NCBI GenBank assembly: GCA_947623455.1
Contig: OX392543.1
Location: 13,142,757-13,206,756, forward strand
Origin: Mimachlamys varia
Taxonomy: Eukaryota > Mollusca > Bivalvia > Pectinida > Pectinidae
DNA length: 64,000 nt
Direction of reading: 5' to 3'
Part shown: positions 46,307 through 57,146 of the stretch, in pieces
How the letters are laid out: each line of letters begins with the position of its first letter
Position numbering within the stretch: position 1 is the stretch's first letter
Position numbers and translations under genes: made by a program
Notes under the pieces: model-generated
What the model saw: the letters and a program-made list of their open reading frames with translations, nothing else
What the model was told of the DNA's origin: nothing
The model's database searches: none

Positions 46307-49300
46307 GCGAATCCTAAACGTTACAAAGAACACCAAACGTTACAAAAACAACAAAAGTAACAGAGAACACCAAACGTTACTAGGAACACCAAACGTTACA
46401 GAGAACATCAAACATTACAGGGAACATCAAACGTTACAGGGAACACCAAACGTTACAGGGAACATCAAACGTTACAGAGAACATCAAACATTACAGAGAA
46501 CACCAAACGACACAGAGAACACCAAACGTTACAGGGAACATCAAACATTACAGGGAACATCAAACGTTACAGGGAACATCAAACGTTACAGGGAACACCA
46601 AACGTTACAGGGAACATCAAACGTTACAGGGAACATCAAACGTTACAGAAAATAACAAACGTTACAGAGAACATCAAAAGTTACAGAGAACATCAAACGT
46701 TACAGAGAACATCAAACGTTACAGAGAACATCAAACGTTACAGAGAACATCAAACGTTACAGGGAACGCCAAACGTTACAGAGAACATCAAACGTTACAG
46801 AGAACATCAAACGTTACAGAGAACGCCAAACGTTACAGAAAAAATCAAAAGTTACAGAGAACATCAAACGTTACAGAGAACATCAAACGTTACACGGAAC
46901 ACCAAACGTTACAGGGAACACCAAACGTTACAGAGAACACCAAATGTTACTGGGAACATCAAACGTTACAGAGAACATTGAACGTTACAGAAAACATCAA
47001 ACGTTACAGAGAACATCAAACGTTAAACGGAACACCAAACGTTACAGGGAACACCAAACGTTACAGAGAACATCAAATGTTACTGGGAACATCAAACGTT
47101 ACAGAGAACATTGAACGTTACAGAAAACATCAAACGTTACAGAGAACACCAATCGTTACAGGGAACACCAAACGTTACAGAGAACACCAAACGTTACAGA
47201 GAACATCAAACGTTACACGGAACACCAAACGTTACAGTGAACATCAAACGTTACAGAGAACACCAAACGTTACAGTGAACACCAAACGTTACAGTGAACA
47301 TAAAACGTTACAGCGATCATCAAACGTTACAGGGAACTTCAAACATTACAGGGAACAGGGAACATCAAACGTTACAGTGAACACCAAACGTTACAGTGAA
47401 CATAAAACATTACAGGGAACAGGGAACATCAAACGTTACAGTGAACACCAAACTTTACAGTGAACATAAAACGTTACAGGGATCATCAAACATTACAGGG
47501 AACAGGGAACATCAAACGTTACAGTGAACACCAAACGTTACAGTGAACATAAAACGTTACAGGGATCATCAAACGTTATAGAAATCATCAAACGTTACAG
47601 GGAACACCAAACGTTACTGGGAACATCAAACGTTACAGAGAATACCAAATATTACAGAGAACACCAAACGTTACAGAGAATACCAAACGTTACAGGGAAC
47701 ATCAAACGTTACAGAACATCAAACGTTACAGAGAACATCAAACATTACAGAGAACATCAAACGTTACAGAGAAGATCAAACGTTACAGGGAACGCCATAC
47801 GTTACAGGGAACACCAAACGTTACAGACAACATCAAACGTTACAGAGAAAACCAAACGTTACAGGGAACATTAAACGTTACAGAGAACATCAAACATTAC
47901 AGAGAACATCAATTGTCACAGGGAACATCAAACGTTACAGAGAACACTAAACGTTACAGAGAACACCAAATGTTACTGGAAACATCAAACGTTACAGAGA
48001 ACATTGAACGTTACAGAAAACATCAAACGTTACAGAGAACTTCAAACGTTACACGAACACCAAACGTTACAGGGAACACCAAACGTTACAGGGAACACCA
48101 AACGTTACAGAGAACACCTAATGTTACTGGGAACATCAAACGTTACAGAGAACATTGAACGTTACAGAAAACATCAAACATTACAGGGAACATCAAACGT
48201 TACAGTGAACATCAAACATTACAGGGAACAGGGAACATCAAACGTTACAGAAAACACCAAACTTTACAGTGAACATCAAACGTTACAATGAACATCAAAC
48301 GTAACAGAAAACACCAAACGTTACAGTGAACATCAAACGTTACAGTGAACATCAAACGTTACAAGGAACATCAAACGTTACAGAGAACATCAAACGTTAC
48401 AGGGAACATCAAACGTTACAAGGACATCAAATGATACAGGGAACATCAAACGTTACAGGGAACACCAAACATTACAGAGAACACCAAACGTTACAGAGAA
48501 CACCAAACGCTACATAGAACACCAAATGTTACAGGGAACACCAAACGTCACAGAGAACACCAAACGTTACAGAGAACATCAAACGTTACAGGGAACATCA
48601 AACGTTACAAAGAACATCAAACGTTACACGGAACACCAAACGTTACAGTGAACATCAAACGTTACAGGGAACACCAAACGTTACAGTGAACACCAAACGT
48701 TACAGTGAACATCAAACGTTACAGGGATCATCAAACGTTATAGAAATCATCAAACGTTACAGAGAACATCAAACGTTACAGAGAACATCAAACGTTACAG
48801 AGAACACCAAACGTTACAGGGAACACCAAACGTGACAGGGAACACCAAGCGTTACATGGAACATCAAGAATTACAGAGAACACCAAACATTTCAGAGAAC
48901 ACCATACGTGACAGAGAACAACAAACGTTACAAGGAACACCAAAAGATACAGAGAACACCAAACATTACAGAGAACACCAAACGTTACAGGGAACATCAA
49001 AAGTTACAGAGAACATCAAAATTTACAGAGAACATCAAACGTTACAGAAAACACCAAACATTACAGAGAACAACAAATGTTACAGAGAACACCAAACGTT
49101 TCAGAGAACATCAAACATTACAGGGAACATCAAACATTACAGGGAACACCAAACATTACAGGGAACACCAAACGTTACAGAGAACATCAAACGTTACAGA
49201 GAACACCAAACGTTATAGGGAACACCAAACGTTACAGGGAACATCAAACGTTACAGGGAACACCAAACGTTACAGTGAACATCAAACGTTACAGATAACA

Positions 49301-49860
49301 CTAAACGTTACAGAGAACACCAAACGTTACAGAGAACACCAAACGTTACAAAGAGAACACCAAACGTTACAGAGAACAAAAAACGTTACAGGGAACATCA
49401 AACATTACAGAGAACAACAAACGTTACAGAGAACAACAAACGTTACAGGGAACATCAAACGTTACAGAGAACAACAAACATTACAGAGAACAACAAACAT
49501 TACAGAGAACAACAAACGTTACAGAGAACACCAAACGTTACAGAGAACAACAAACATTACAGAGAACACCAAACGTTACAGAGAACAACAAACGTTACAG
49601 AGAACATCAAACGTTACAGGGAACATCAAACGTTACATGGAACACCAAACGTTACAGGGAACACCAAACATTACAGAGAACACCAAACGTTATAGTGAAC
49701 ATCAATCGTTACAGAGAACATCAAATGATACACGGAACACCAAACATTACAGGGAACACCAAACGTTACAGGGAACGCCAAATATTACAGAAAAGACCAA
49801 AAGTTACAGAGAACATCAAAAGTCACAGGGAACACCTACAGTTACGGGGCATGCAAAATA
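46307..49860 (+). repeat. 19-bp minisatellite, about 3.5 kb
   Basis: The unit is 'aacatcaaacgttacagag' with frequent variants (aacaccaaacgttacaggg, cagtg, acatt). Roughly 185 units. Three units (57 bp) make a 19-residue frame, so long open frames of the form NVTENIKRYREHQTLQ appear in all plus frames; they are artefacts. The core AACGTT is palindromic. Confidence 0.95.
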
Positions 49861-51214
49861 TCTGAAGTCCACACGTATCACCTCTCAAGAAAATACTCCC
49901 CGGACATGAAATAACACTACAGACAGATTTTACAGAAAATGGGGTTCGTTTGTCGGTTGACGAGGTACAATCTGCTCGCTGAAATCGAACTTCTTCTGCA
50001 TCAGCCTATATGTGCGTGCCATCACGGAAAATGGTTGAAACGTGAGCCGTCCCGACAGAATAGTTTCTCTCTTTGATGGCGCATTCGTTTTAAAACAAAG
50101 CGTGTTCATAGATCTGTTATTGGATAAACTTTCCCTAAAATCCATACAGGAACAGATTATGCATTGTTTGTCGGGAGATTAAAGCGGATATTCATGGAAT
50201 CGTACATCAGGACATTCCAGCCGGTTTATTGGGTAGCTTATCAGGTGGTCCGAGTCTCACTGGCCTGAGAACCCAAGATTTTAGCGCAATATTATATATG
50301 GCCATTGAATGGGTGGGGGTCTGAGATATATATGCTAATAATGGCGAAATTAAACCCCATCCCCCGGTTCCGTCGTTGAACAAAAACCATAATAAGGTGA
50401 TATTTATAATCTCAAAATTGCGTTCACATATGCAAGAAAGTAATGTTTACAATTGTTTAGTATTGGTTTTTTAACTGCAGTATTAAAAAATGGTCAATGA
50501 TTTATAAAATCGAAACAACGTAATGTTGTGGACGGATCAGAATATTCATAAGATTTCATAAGCAGCTGCTGTCGGGCACTATTCCGGAAAATCGAAAGTT
50601 CGAATCGCACTGTTGGCGGTTTATATTTCTTTATTTATTTTTGGCCCACCATCATCAGATGGTGGCCTTTTCAAACCGCCTTGTCTCCGTAGTCCGGCAG
50701 ACAGCTATCTTGGGATTTTAAAAATGATAGTTTATGATCGCTATTTCTTGAGAAGTGTTAGATGAATTCTTCTTATATTTCATCTTCAGATTCCCGTTGT
50801 ACCTTAATTTTGCAATGTCGAATTATTGAGCAGATCCCAGAAACAATATTGCCAACAGGCATCTATCTTCGATTTTCAGAATAATAGTTTGTGTTTGCTA
50901 TTCCTTGAGACGAGCTCGATATACATATATATAATTCTCAGATTGTATTTGTAGGTTGCCCTTGGTATGAGTTGCCCTGTGTTCGAACTGATCTGATAAC
51001 ACAATATTACAGAGATGCGACCATTTCATAATTTTGTTAGTAAAAGTTTATCGTCATTATATTTTAAGTCCTGTATGCATCCTTCTAAAATGTTCGCATC
51101 TTCCCCTTGTTCCTTTGTTTTGCATCGTTATTTTGTTTTGGATTTTTTTTTTTTTGGAGGGGGGAGGGATCCGACAAGCATCCATCTAATCGGGGTTAGA
51201 AAATGAATTTTACA
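49861..51214. other. intergenic with old repeat traces
   Basis: 50660-51080 has two units about 160 bp apart ('gatagtttatgatcgctatt' near 50724, 'aatagtttgtgtttgctatt' near 50883) each followed by 'cttgaga', an eroded core-repeat array, starting with the hairpin 'ccaccatcatcagatggtgg' (50646). No gene seen. Confidence 0.45.
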
Positions 51215-51600
51215 GTAACTTAGTCCAAAGGATTAGTAAAACGTTTAAGGTACTGGCCCTTTGGTATTGTTACTAGTTCCCGAGGGCTTTGCCCTCAGCT
51301 GACAAAGTTACGAGCAACAAATTTCGAAGCAATGAGCCTGGGGTTCGGTGCGAAAGGGGGGCTTGGGGTTAGGTGAATCCCCCCGGAAAATGTTCAATAT
51401 CTATTATTGCTCTAAAATGAGTTTTGGTGTACCCTGAGTGCTTCATTAGTTATGGTGGCTGATTACGGCCATCTCGTGTTGTCGTGTTGTAATTAGTACC
51501 ATTTCCTCTACCTTGAATAAGTTATAGATTGGAATACAAAAACGAGATAGAAAACTCAGTTAGCCCACAGGACTAATAAACAGGGCTTTCTAGCTAGGGA
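51215..51600 (+). mobile_element. partial copy of the 60053-60459 element
   Basis: Shares 'ttagtccaaaggattagtaa', 'gagttttggtgta.cctga', 'agttatagattggaatacaa' and 'cacaggactaataaacag' with 60053-60459 in the same order. Terminal CAGGG repeats are not preserved here. Confidence 0.75.
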
Positions 51601-52440
51601 ACAACAGAGTTTTAGAGCTTCATAAATTTCATTACTTTGGTTTTTGAAAGCCTACTGGATAACCACATGTACTTACAGCAGTTAGAGCTCCAGTCAGGCA
51701 TACAATATAGAGTGAATTGCCTTCTGAAAGTAGATATTTGTAACCAGAACAGACGTTGTACTGCAATGTTCAAGGGATAATCATTATCAAAACCGAAAAA
51801 AAATCACCAAAAATCAGTTTTATTGTTATTGTCGATTGGACAATTAAAGGTTCTTTTGTAAAGTAACAATTGTGTAAATCAGCTTTGTCGGAAGAGGGGA
51901 GGTAACTCTTGCGATCTAGTTGGTCGAGTAACATATAGAAAATATGAAGTTCCTATCCGACCTTTATTTATTGTTTAACTAGTAATGTTTTTAACAGTAG
52001 TGGCGGATCCAGATGCTAAACTGGGAGGTAGGGTCCAAAGTTTTGGAAAATGATCTGAATCGGGCCAACGCGAGGCCTGTAACGGAGATATATATATATT
52101 CTCACCATACTTGATAAAAAGACAACTTATCCTAATGATAACCTTAAAATTTGGTGAGCTTACTTCTTGATAAGGAAATAGGAAAACATCAATTTATTTT
52201 CAATCTGAGTAAGATGTCTAGAGATCCCAAGAAAAACATGAAGCATACCCTGTTTAATAAAGTTCATTATACAGTGAAGACCCTATAGCGAAAGATGTAA
52301 ATCAGTATTGAATTTGTTATGGTATGATTAGTCCTAATTTAATTATCCTTAAATTAAAATTCATCGCCTTTCGGAATGTTGATTTTTTTCTCGCTACATA
52401 GTCACATGGATCTGTGATATTAATATGACTGTGTGGAGTA
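51601..52440. other. intergenic, nothing recognised
   Basis: AT-rich, no supported feature. Confidence 0.4.
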
Positions 52441-52685
52441 TGGAACGCCAAATTAACATATACTCAATTAATTGAACCTATCTTCAATTGAATTGAACCT
52501 ATCTTCAATTGAATTGAACCTATCTTCAATTGAATTGTACCTATCTTCAATTGAATTGAACCTATCTTCAATTGAATTGTACCTATCTTCAATTGAATTG
52601 TACCTATCTTCAATTGAATTGTACCTATCTTCAATTATTTGAAGATATATGCAATTCATTGAGTATATGTTAATTTGGCGTTCCA
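52441..52685. mobile_element. 245-bp TIR element with internal 21-bp array
   Basis: Perfect inverted repeats: tatggaacgccaaattaaca and the next ten bases (52439-52468, counting the TA) are the exact complement of 52658-52687. TA flanks both ends, so Tc1/mariner-type. The interior is about eight copies of a 21-bp unit, 'attgaattgaacctatcttc' plus a. A minus-strand open frame of NSIEDRY repeats is an artefact of the 21-bp period. Confidence 0.9.
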
Positions 52686-54577
52686 TAGTGGAGGTCGGTA
52701 AAACAGCTCATTTCAATTGTGACGTTATCAATTTTCTCTTGGCGATGTGCTTACGTCTGATTTCAATCAAATAGATAAAGGCTGCAATTTCAATGAATAT
52801 GTGTTTTATGGGCCTGAGAAGTGGTTTATACCCTGACTTTGTCTAGGTACATATCGCTTTCTTATGACCTTATATTTATTTCAATTAACCATAATTTATG
52901 TACTAATATTATCCAGCATTTCACCAAAAATATAATAAGGAATCTCGCCTTGTAACGGCTATTACGCATTGAACTGCTTTCACTTGGCGTTCATGTGCAA
53001 TATGAACACCAAAGTGACAATGTCATATTCAAGGAAACGCGCCAGCACGTCATGTTGGATTTGACTTTGTCCGGTTGGGATTTATATTGCCTATAAATGC
53101 CAACTGAAAATAATTCAATACAGTCTATCATTTTTAGCATGTGTTCTTCTCATAAAAAGTTAAATAACGTTTTTATATTTCTCAATATTTTGCTCAAATC
53201 GTGTATGCTTGTTCAATTAATAGAATGGCTATCGCCGAGAACGGTCAGTGGTATCAAACGTAACAATTATGACGTCATAATGAGGATAACGTCAACAATC
53301 AGTCAATGACATCCATAGCCCTATGAATGCTAACTGAGTTCAGTACGGTTATATAGTGGTAGTGCCATGCAATGGTAACTATAGTATCGTACTATTTCTT
53401 TTTTACTGCCAGTGTTGGCGCTCTGGGTTTAGCAATCCGTATATAATTTTCCCTTCTATCAAAGGGCTTTCACTCGTCATTCTTTTCAGTTCTTTCGTTC
53501 GTTCTTTTGTTTAATTGAAGTTCATCCACACCATTACTTAAAACCCTTATAATATATACTGGTCAACAATGCTCTAGCCAGTGTTCAGAAGACTGAATTA
53601 TCTGTAGCTCGACAATCGGGAAACATCGGAACTTTCCGTAACGGACGTATACTTCCCTCTGTAGCTCACTAGACCTATAAATATGCCCCCTCCCCCACCC
53701 TCAATGACCATTGAGGTGACATTTGTATCGAAAATTGCTCTAAACCCACAACATGTGTAAAACTACTTGAAACACCCCAGTTTAGGTCCTTACTCGAAAC
53801 ACCCTAGTTTAGGTCCAAAACTATCCGTAACAAATTCTCAAGTCTCTGTGATATAATACATTGAAAGTTTTCAGAGACCACATGGAAAGTCCGTTATGCC
53901 GTGTGAAAATGCCGGAAACAGAATATTGTTACAATTATAATTAGATCCGTACATCATAATTAAAAACATTAAGAAAAAGGTATTATATTGTATTTGGCCG
54001 GCCTTGTTCTCCGTCCGCCTGCCAAATGGTATTTTGTCTAGGGGCTGTTTTTTGCCAAAGAGTCTGTTTTCTTCATCCCAACCATATATCGTTATGGTCC
54101 AATGTAAACTGTCCTCGTGGCTTATAACAATAAGTATTATGATACAACCCAGGTACAATGGTGCAGACAGAATGGACGTGTCGGTTCATGGGGCAGGACA
54201 TCGGCTGACAAACATTTGGGCGTGTTCCAGGTCCCATTTGTGTACCATATGTCTCAGATATTCATGTATAGGTACTCAAGTGACAAGCCATGGTTTAACC
54301 TCGGGAAAAAAAAGTTACAGAAAATACTTCACCGCCTCAGATATGATACAATTATGAATAGTTTTGTTTGATAATGTCGAAATCGAAAGAAACTGACAGA
54401 AATTGGTTGTTGTTCTATCGTAGCGTCGAATACAATGTCATTGTATCGACCACTGATTAAAATTAGTTTTTAGGGTTATTTTACATAAATAAAACAAAAC
54501 GTAAAAACTAACGTTATGGCGTAACTTAGACTTAATGTCATACGTTTTGTTAAATGACTTTATCAGGATTTTTTCTC
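52686..54577. other. intergenic, no supported gene
   Basis: 'Tgccaactgaaa' and 'ggcgttcatgtg' words at 52985-53110 belong to the dispersed family noted at 25038. Open frames at 53871-54371 look protein-like in places (for example VPFVYHMSQIFMYRY on the plus strand), but have no splice sites, start context or recognised family, so I do not call them. Confidence 0.4.
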
Positions 54578-54581
54578 TTAA

Positions 54582-54718
54582 AGGCCCAATAAACGTAACT
54601 TCAGGAAATTTTTCGTGATTCTGAAAAATTCTGCAGAAAAATCCAGTTGATAACCATGTAGAAATAACCCTAAAACGAAGTAAACCTGAGCGGTGACTAA
54701 CAAGAAACTCTTGACAGA
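54582..54718 (+). mobile_element. left-end fragment of TTAA-type element
   Basis: TTAA (54578-54581) then AGGCCCAATAAACGTAACTT, collinear with 45663 onward ('ccagttgataaccatg', 'aagaaactcttgaca') until about 54718. The right end is missing. Confidence 0.75.
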
Positions 54719-54969
54719 ATTATATTATACTAATAATTCCAGCACTACTGTATTTTGATGCAGCAATATTTGTGTTCGTGTATTTTAAAATGCAATAAAT
54801 TGTGAAATATTAATAGTTTCCAGTTGAATAGTATTATATTAATATGCTAACCTTATCCCATGTATGATAAGAACGCCAGCATACGTAATAAGTAATAACC
54901 AAACATTGTTGTCAATGACCCAACGTAATTACTGATAACCCAATGCAATTTTCTAAGTTTACACAATTC

Positions 54970-55870
54970 CATGTCGACGTGACAACCTAACGTCTTAAAA
55001 ACAAATATTGCGTCTTATGGAAAAGTCTAACTTCAGACGTAACAGACTAACGTCTTAATTACAAACCTTATGTCTTATGACAAATCTAACTTCAGACGTA
55101 ACAGACTAACGTCTTAATTACAAAACTTACATCTTATGACAAGTCTTACTTCAGACGTAACAGACTAACGTCTTAAATACAAACCTTATGTCTTATGACA
55201 AATCTAACTTCAGACGTAACAGACTAACGTCTTAATTACAAAACTTACATCTTATGACAAGTCTTACTTCAGACGTAACAGACTAAACGTCTTAAATACA
55301 AACCTTACATCTTATGACAAGTCTAACTTCAGACGTAACAGACTAACGTCTTAATTACAAACCTTACGTCTTATGACGACAAGTCCAACTTAATACGTAA
55401 CATACTAACGTCTTAATTACAAACCTTATGTCTTATGACAAGTCTAACTTTAGACGTAACAGACTAACGTCTTATTTGCAAACCTTATGTCTTTTGACAA
55501 GTCTAACTTTAGACGTAACAGACTAACGTCTTAATAACAAACCTTATGTCTTATGACAAGTCTAACTTTAGACGTAACAGACTAACGTTTTATTTACAAA
55601 CCTTATGTCTTTTAAAAAGTCTAACTTTAGACGTAACAGACTAACGTCTTAATAACAAACCTTATGTCTTATGACAAGTCTAAATTCAGACGTAACAGAC
55701 TAACGTCTTAATTACCAACCTTATGTCTTATGACAAGTCTAAATTCAGACGTAACAGACTAACGTCTTAATTACAAACATTATGTCTTATGACAAATCTA
55801 ACTTCAGACGTAATAGCCTAGCTAAGGTCTTTATACAAACCTTACGTCTTATTGCAAAGTCTTAGGTACG
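54970..55870 (+). repeat. 59-bp minisatellite (about 14 units)
   Basis: The unit is 'acttcagacgtaacagacta', 'acgtcttaattacaaacctt', 'atgtcttatgacaaatcta'. Contains the near-palindrome AGACGT...ACGTCT in each unit, so single strands could fold unit by unit. Confidence 0.9.
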
Positions 55871-56850
55871 ACGTGAAGTTTTGTTCAAGGGGTATGTAAC
55901 ATATCATAGAGTTCACATTAATTAACGTTCTAAAAATATGGCAAAGATACTATGCAGCGAAATTCACGTTTGAAATCAAAAATACAATATTGTCAGATGT
56001 GACACAATTATCGTTCCTACAATCAATCACTGTTTAAATTCCGTGGTTGATGGAAAACAAGAACCACTGTAACGAACACAATATAATTACCACCTGGGAT
56101 TTACCGAAGTATCATAAACATATAAAAATCAATGTGAAATTGAATTGTACATTTTTTGATGAAATGAGTTCCGTATTTTCGGGATATAAATTTTTCGACG
56201 TTGCTTTTCCTTTATAGGCCTAGATTAAGTATGTGTACGAGTAAATAGGATTTTTCATATAAATATAATTCACTTTTTTTTTCATTTGCAAAAATGACAT
56301 AGGGTGTAATTTAATATATCATAAAAAACTATATTTGATAGCGCTCAGTAAAAAAAAATCAGAGAAATGTACGTCTCTGTGAATTAAAATCGGTTGATAA
56401 AAAGTCCAAGCTTTTTTTTTTGGTTTGAAGTGATTATCTACATTGAACCCTTCAATAAGAAATAAATTTTATAGTTTGCTCTTAATCTAAGCTTATTGTA
56501 ATGTTTTGCCAGCTAGACACACTAATGGGAATCTACCTTCATAGGACAAAACACACCGACAGTATGTTTCTAGTGGACAATGGTTAATATTCTTTTCTCA
56601 GTGTAAGGGATCATTTCAATTTAAATGTTAGCGATTTAATATTACATAATACTTTCTTAATGCTATACCCCCGCGACTTTCTTTATCTTTCTATCTTAAA
56701 TCGACGTTGATCCCCTGTTTTGTTCAGCCTGTATAAATTTTAGATAACATTTCATCATTTTCTGATCGTAAAACCTCCATCGACGTTTCAAGCGGTGCTA
56801 CCTTGACTTTTGTGGAGAAATGTCTGTTGTGTGCTATATTTAGATCGTCA
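55871..56850. other. upstream region, nothing recognised
   Basis: AT-rich; no supported feature until the promoter region of the signal-peptide gene. Confidence 0.4.
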
Positions 56851-56853
56851 GTG

Positions 56854-56861
56854 TGACGTCA
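56854..56861. promoter_or_regulatory. palindromic CRE (TGACGTCA)
   Basis: Full 8-bp CREB/ATF consensus site about 190 bp upstream of the start codon, in a stretch where CpG becomes more frequent (gtcacgag, accgcgg, cacgtcgg). Position suits a promoter element of the signal-peptide gene; function is inferred. Confidence 0.5.
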
Positions 56862-57049
56862 CGAGAATTCTCCTGTTTTCATTGACTGAGCGAGAGATTT
56901 CCCGTATTTCTATGTAAACCGCGGAACACGTCGGATGTGCACATGGCCTCTGCTGGATTTTACACAAATGTTTCCCTACGACAGTGTTGTTGAATGTACT
57001 GAGTTTAAGTGATACAATATTTACGTTCGGAGGACTAATTCCGCCGAAG

Positions 57050-57146
57050 ATGCGGAGGACGATCGGAGGAAGCAGGCCGATCGGCACCAAATTGTTGTAT
57101 TTCTTAGCGGTATTCGGTCTGCTAGCATTGTCACCCTCGGCTCAAG
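57050..57146 (+). CDS. first coding exon of a secreted or membrane protein
   Basis: ATG at 57050 in context gccgaagATGC. The exon encodes MRRTIGGSRPIGTK, then LLYFLAVFGLLALSPSAQ, and ends CAA G then gtaagg, phase 1. A basic N-region, a hydrophobic core of about 13 residues and small residues (SPSAQ) before a likely cleavage site make a classical signal peptide; phase 1 right after it is common in genes for extracellular modular proteins. A 16-codon upstream ORF starts at 56943 (MASAGFYTNV). The rest of the gene is beyond the window or in exons I could not find, so the product is unknown. Confidence 0.75.

Noticed and set aside
46307..49860. CRISPR-like regular repeat array
   Set aside because: Units are 19 bp with no unique spacers, in a eukaryotic genome with introns.
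46978..49909. Several long frames of NVTENIKRYREHQ repeats
   Set aside because: 19-bp minisatellite gives the same peptide in all plus frames; no unique sequence.
50560..50640. Possible tRNA-like B-box (gttcgaatcgc)
   Set aside because: No convincing A-box at the right distance and no cloverleaf; may be a SINE scrap only.
53871..54371. Overlapping open frames on both strands, partly protein-like
   Set aside because: No recognised motif, no splice sites or start context, stops immediately upstream in frame.
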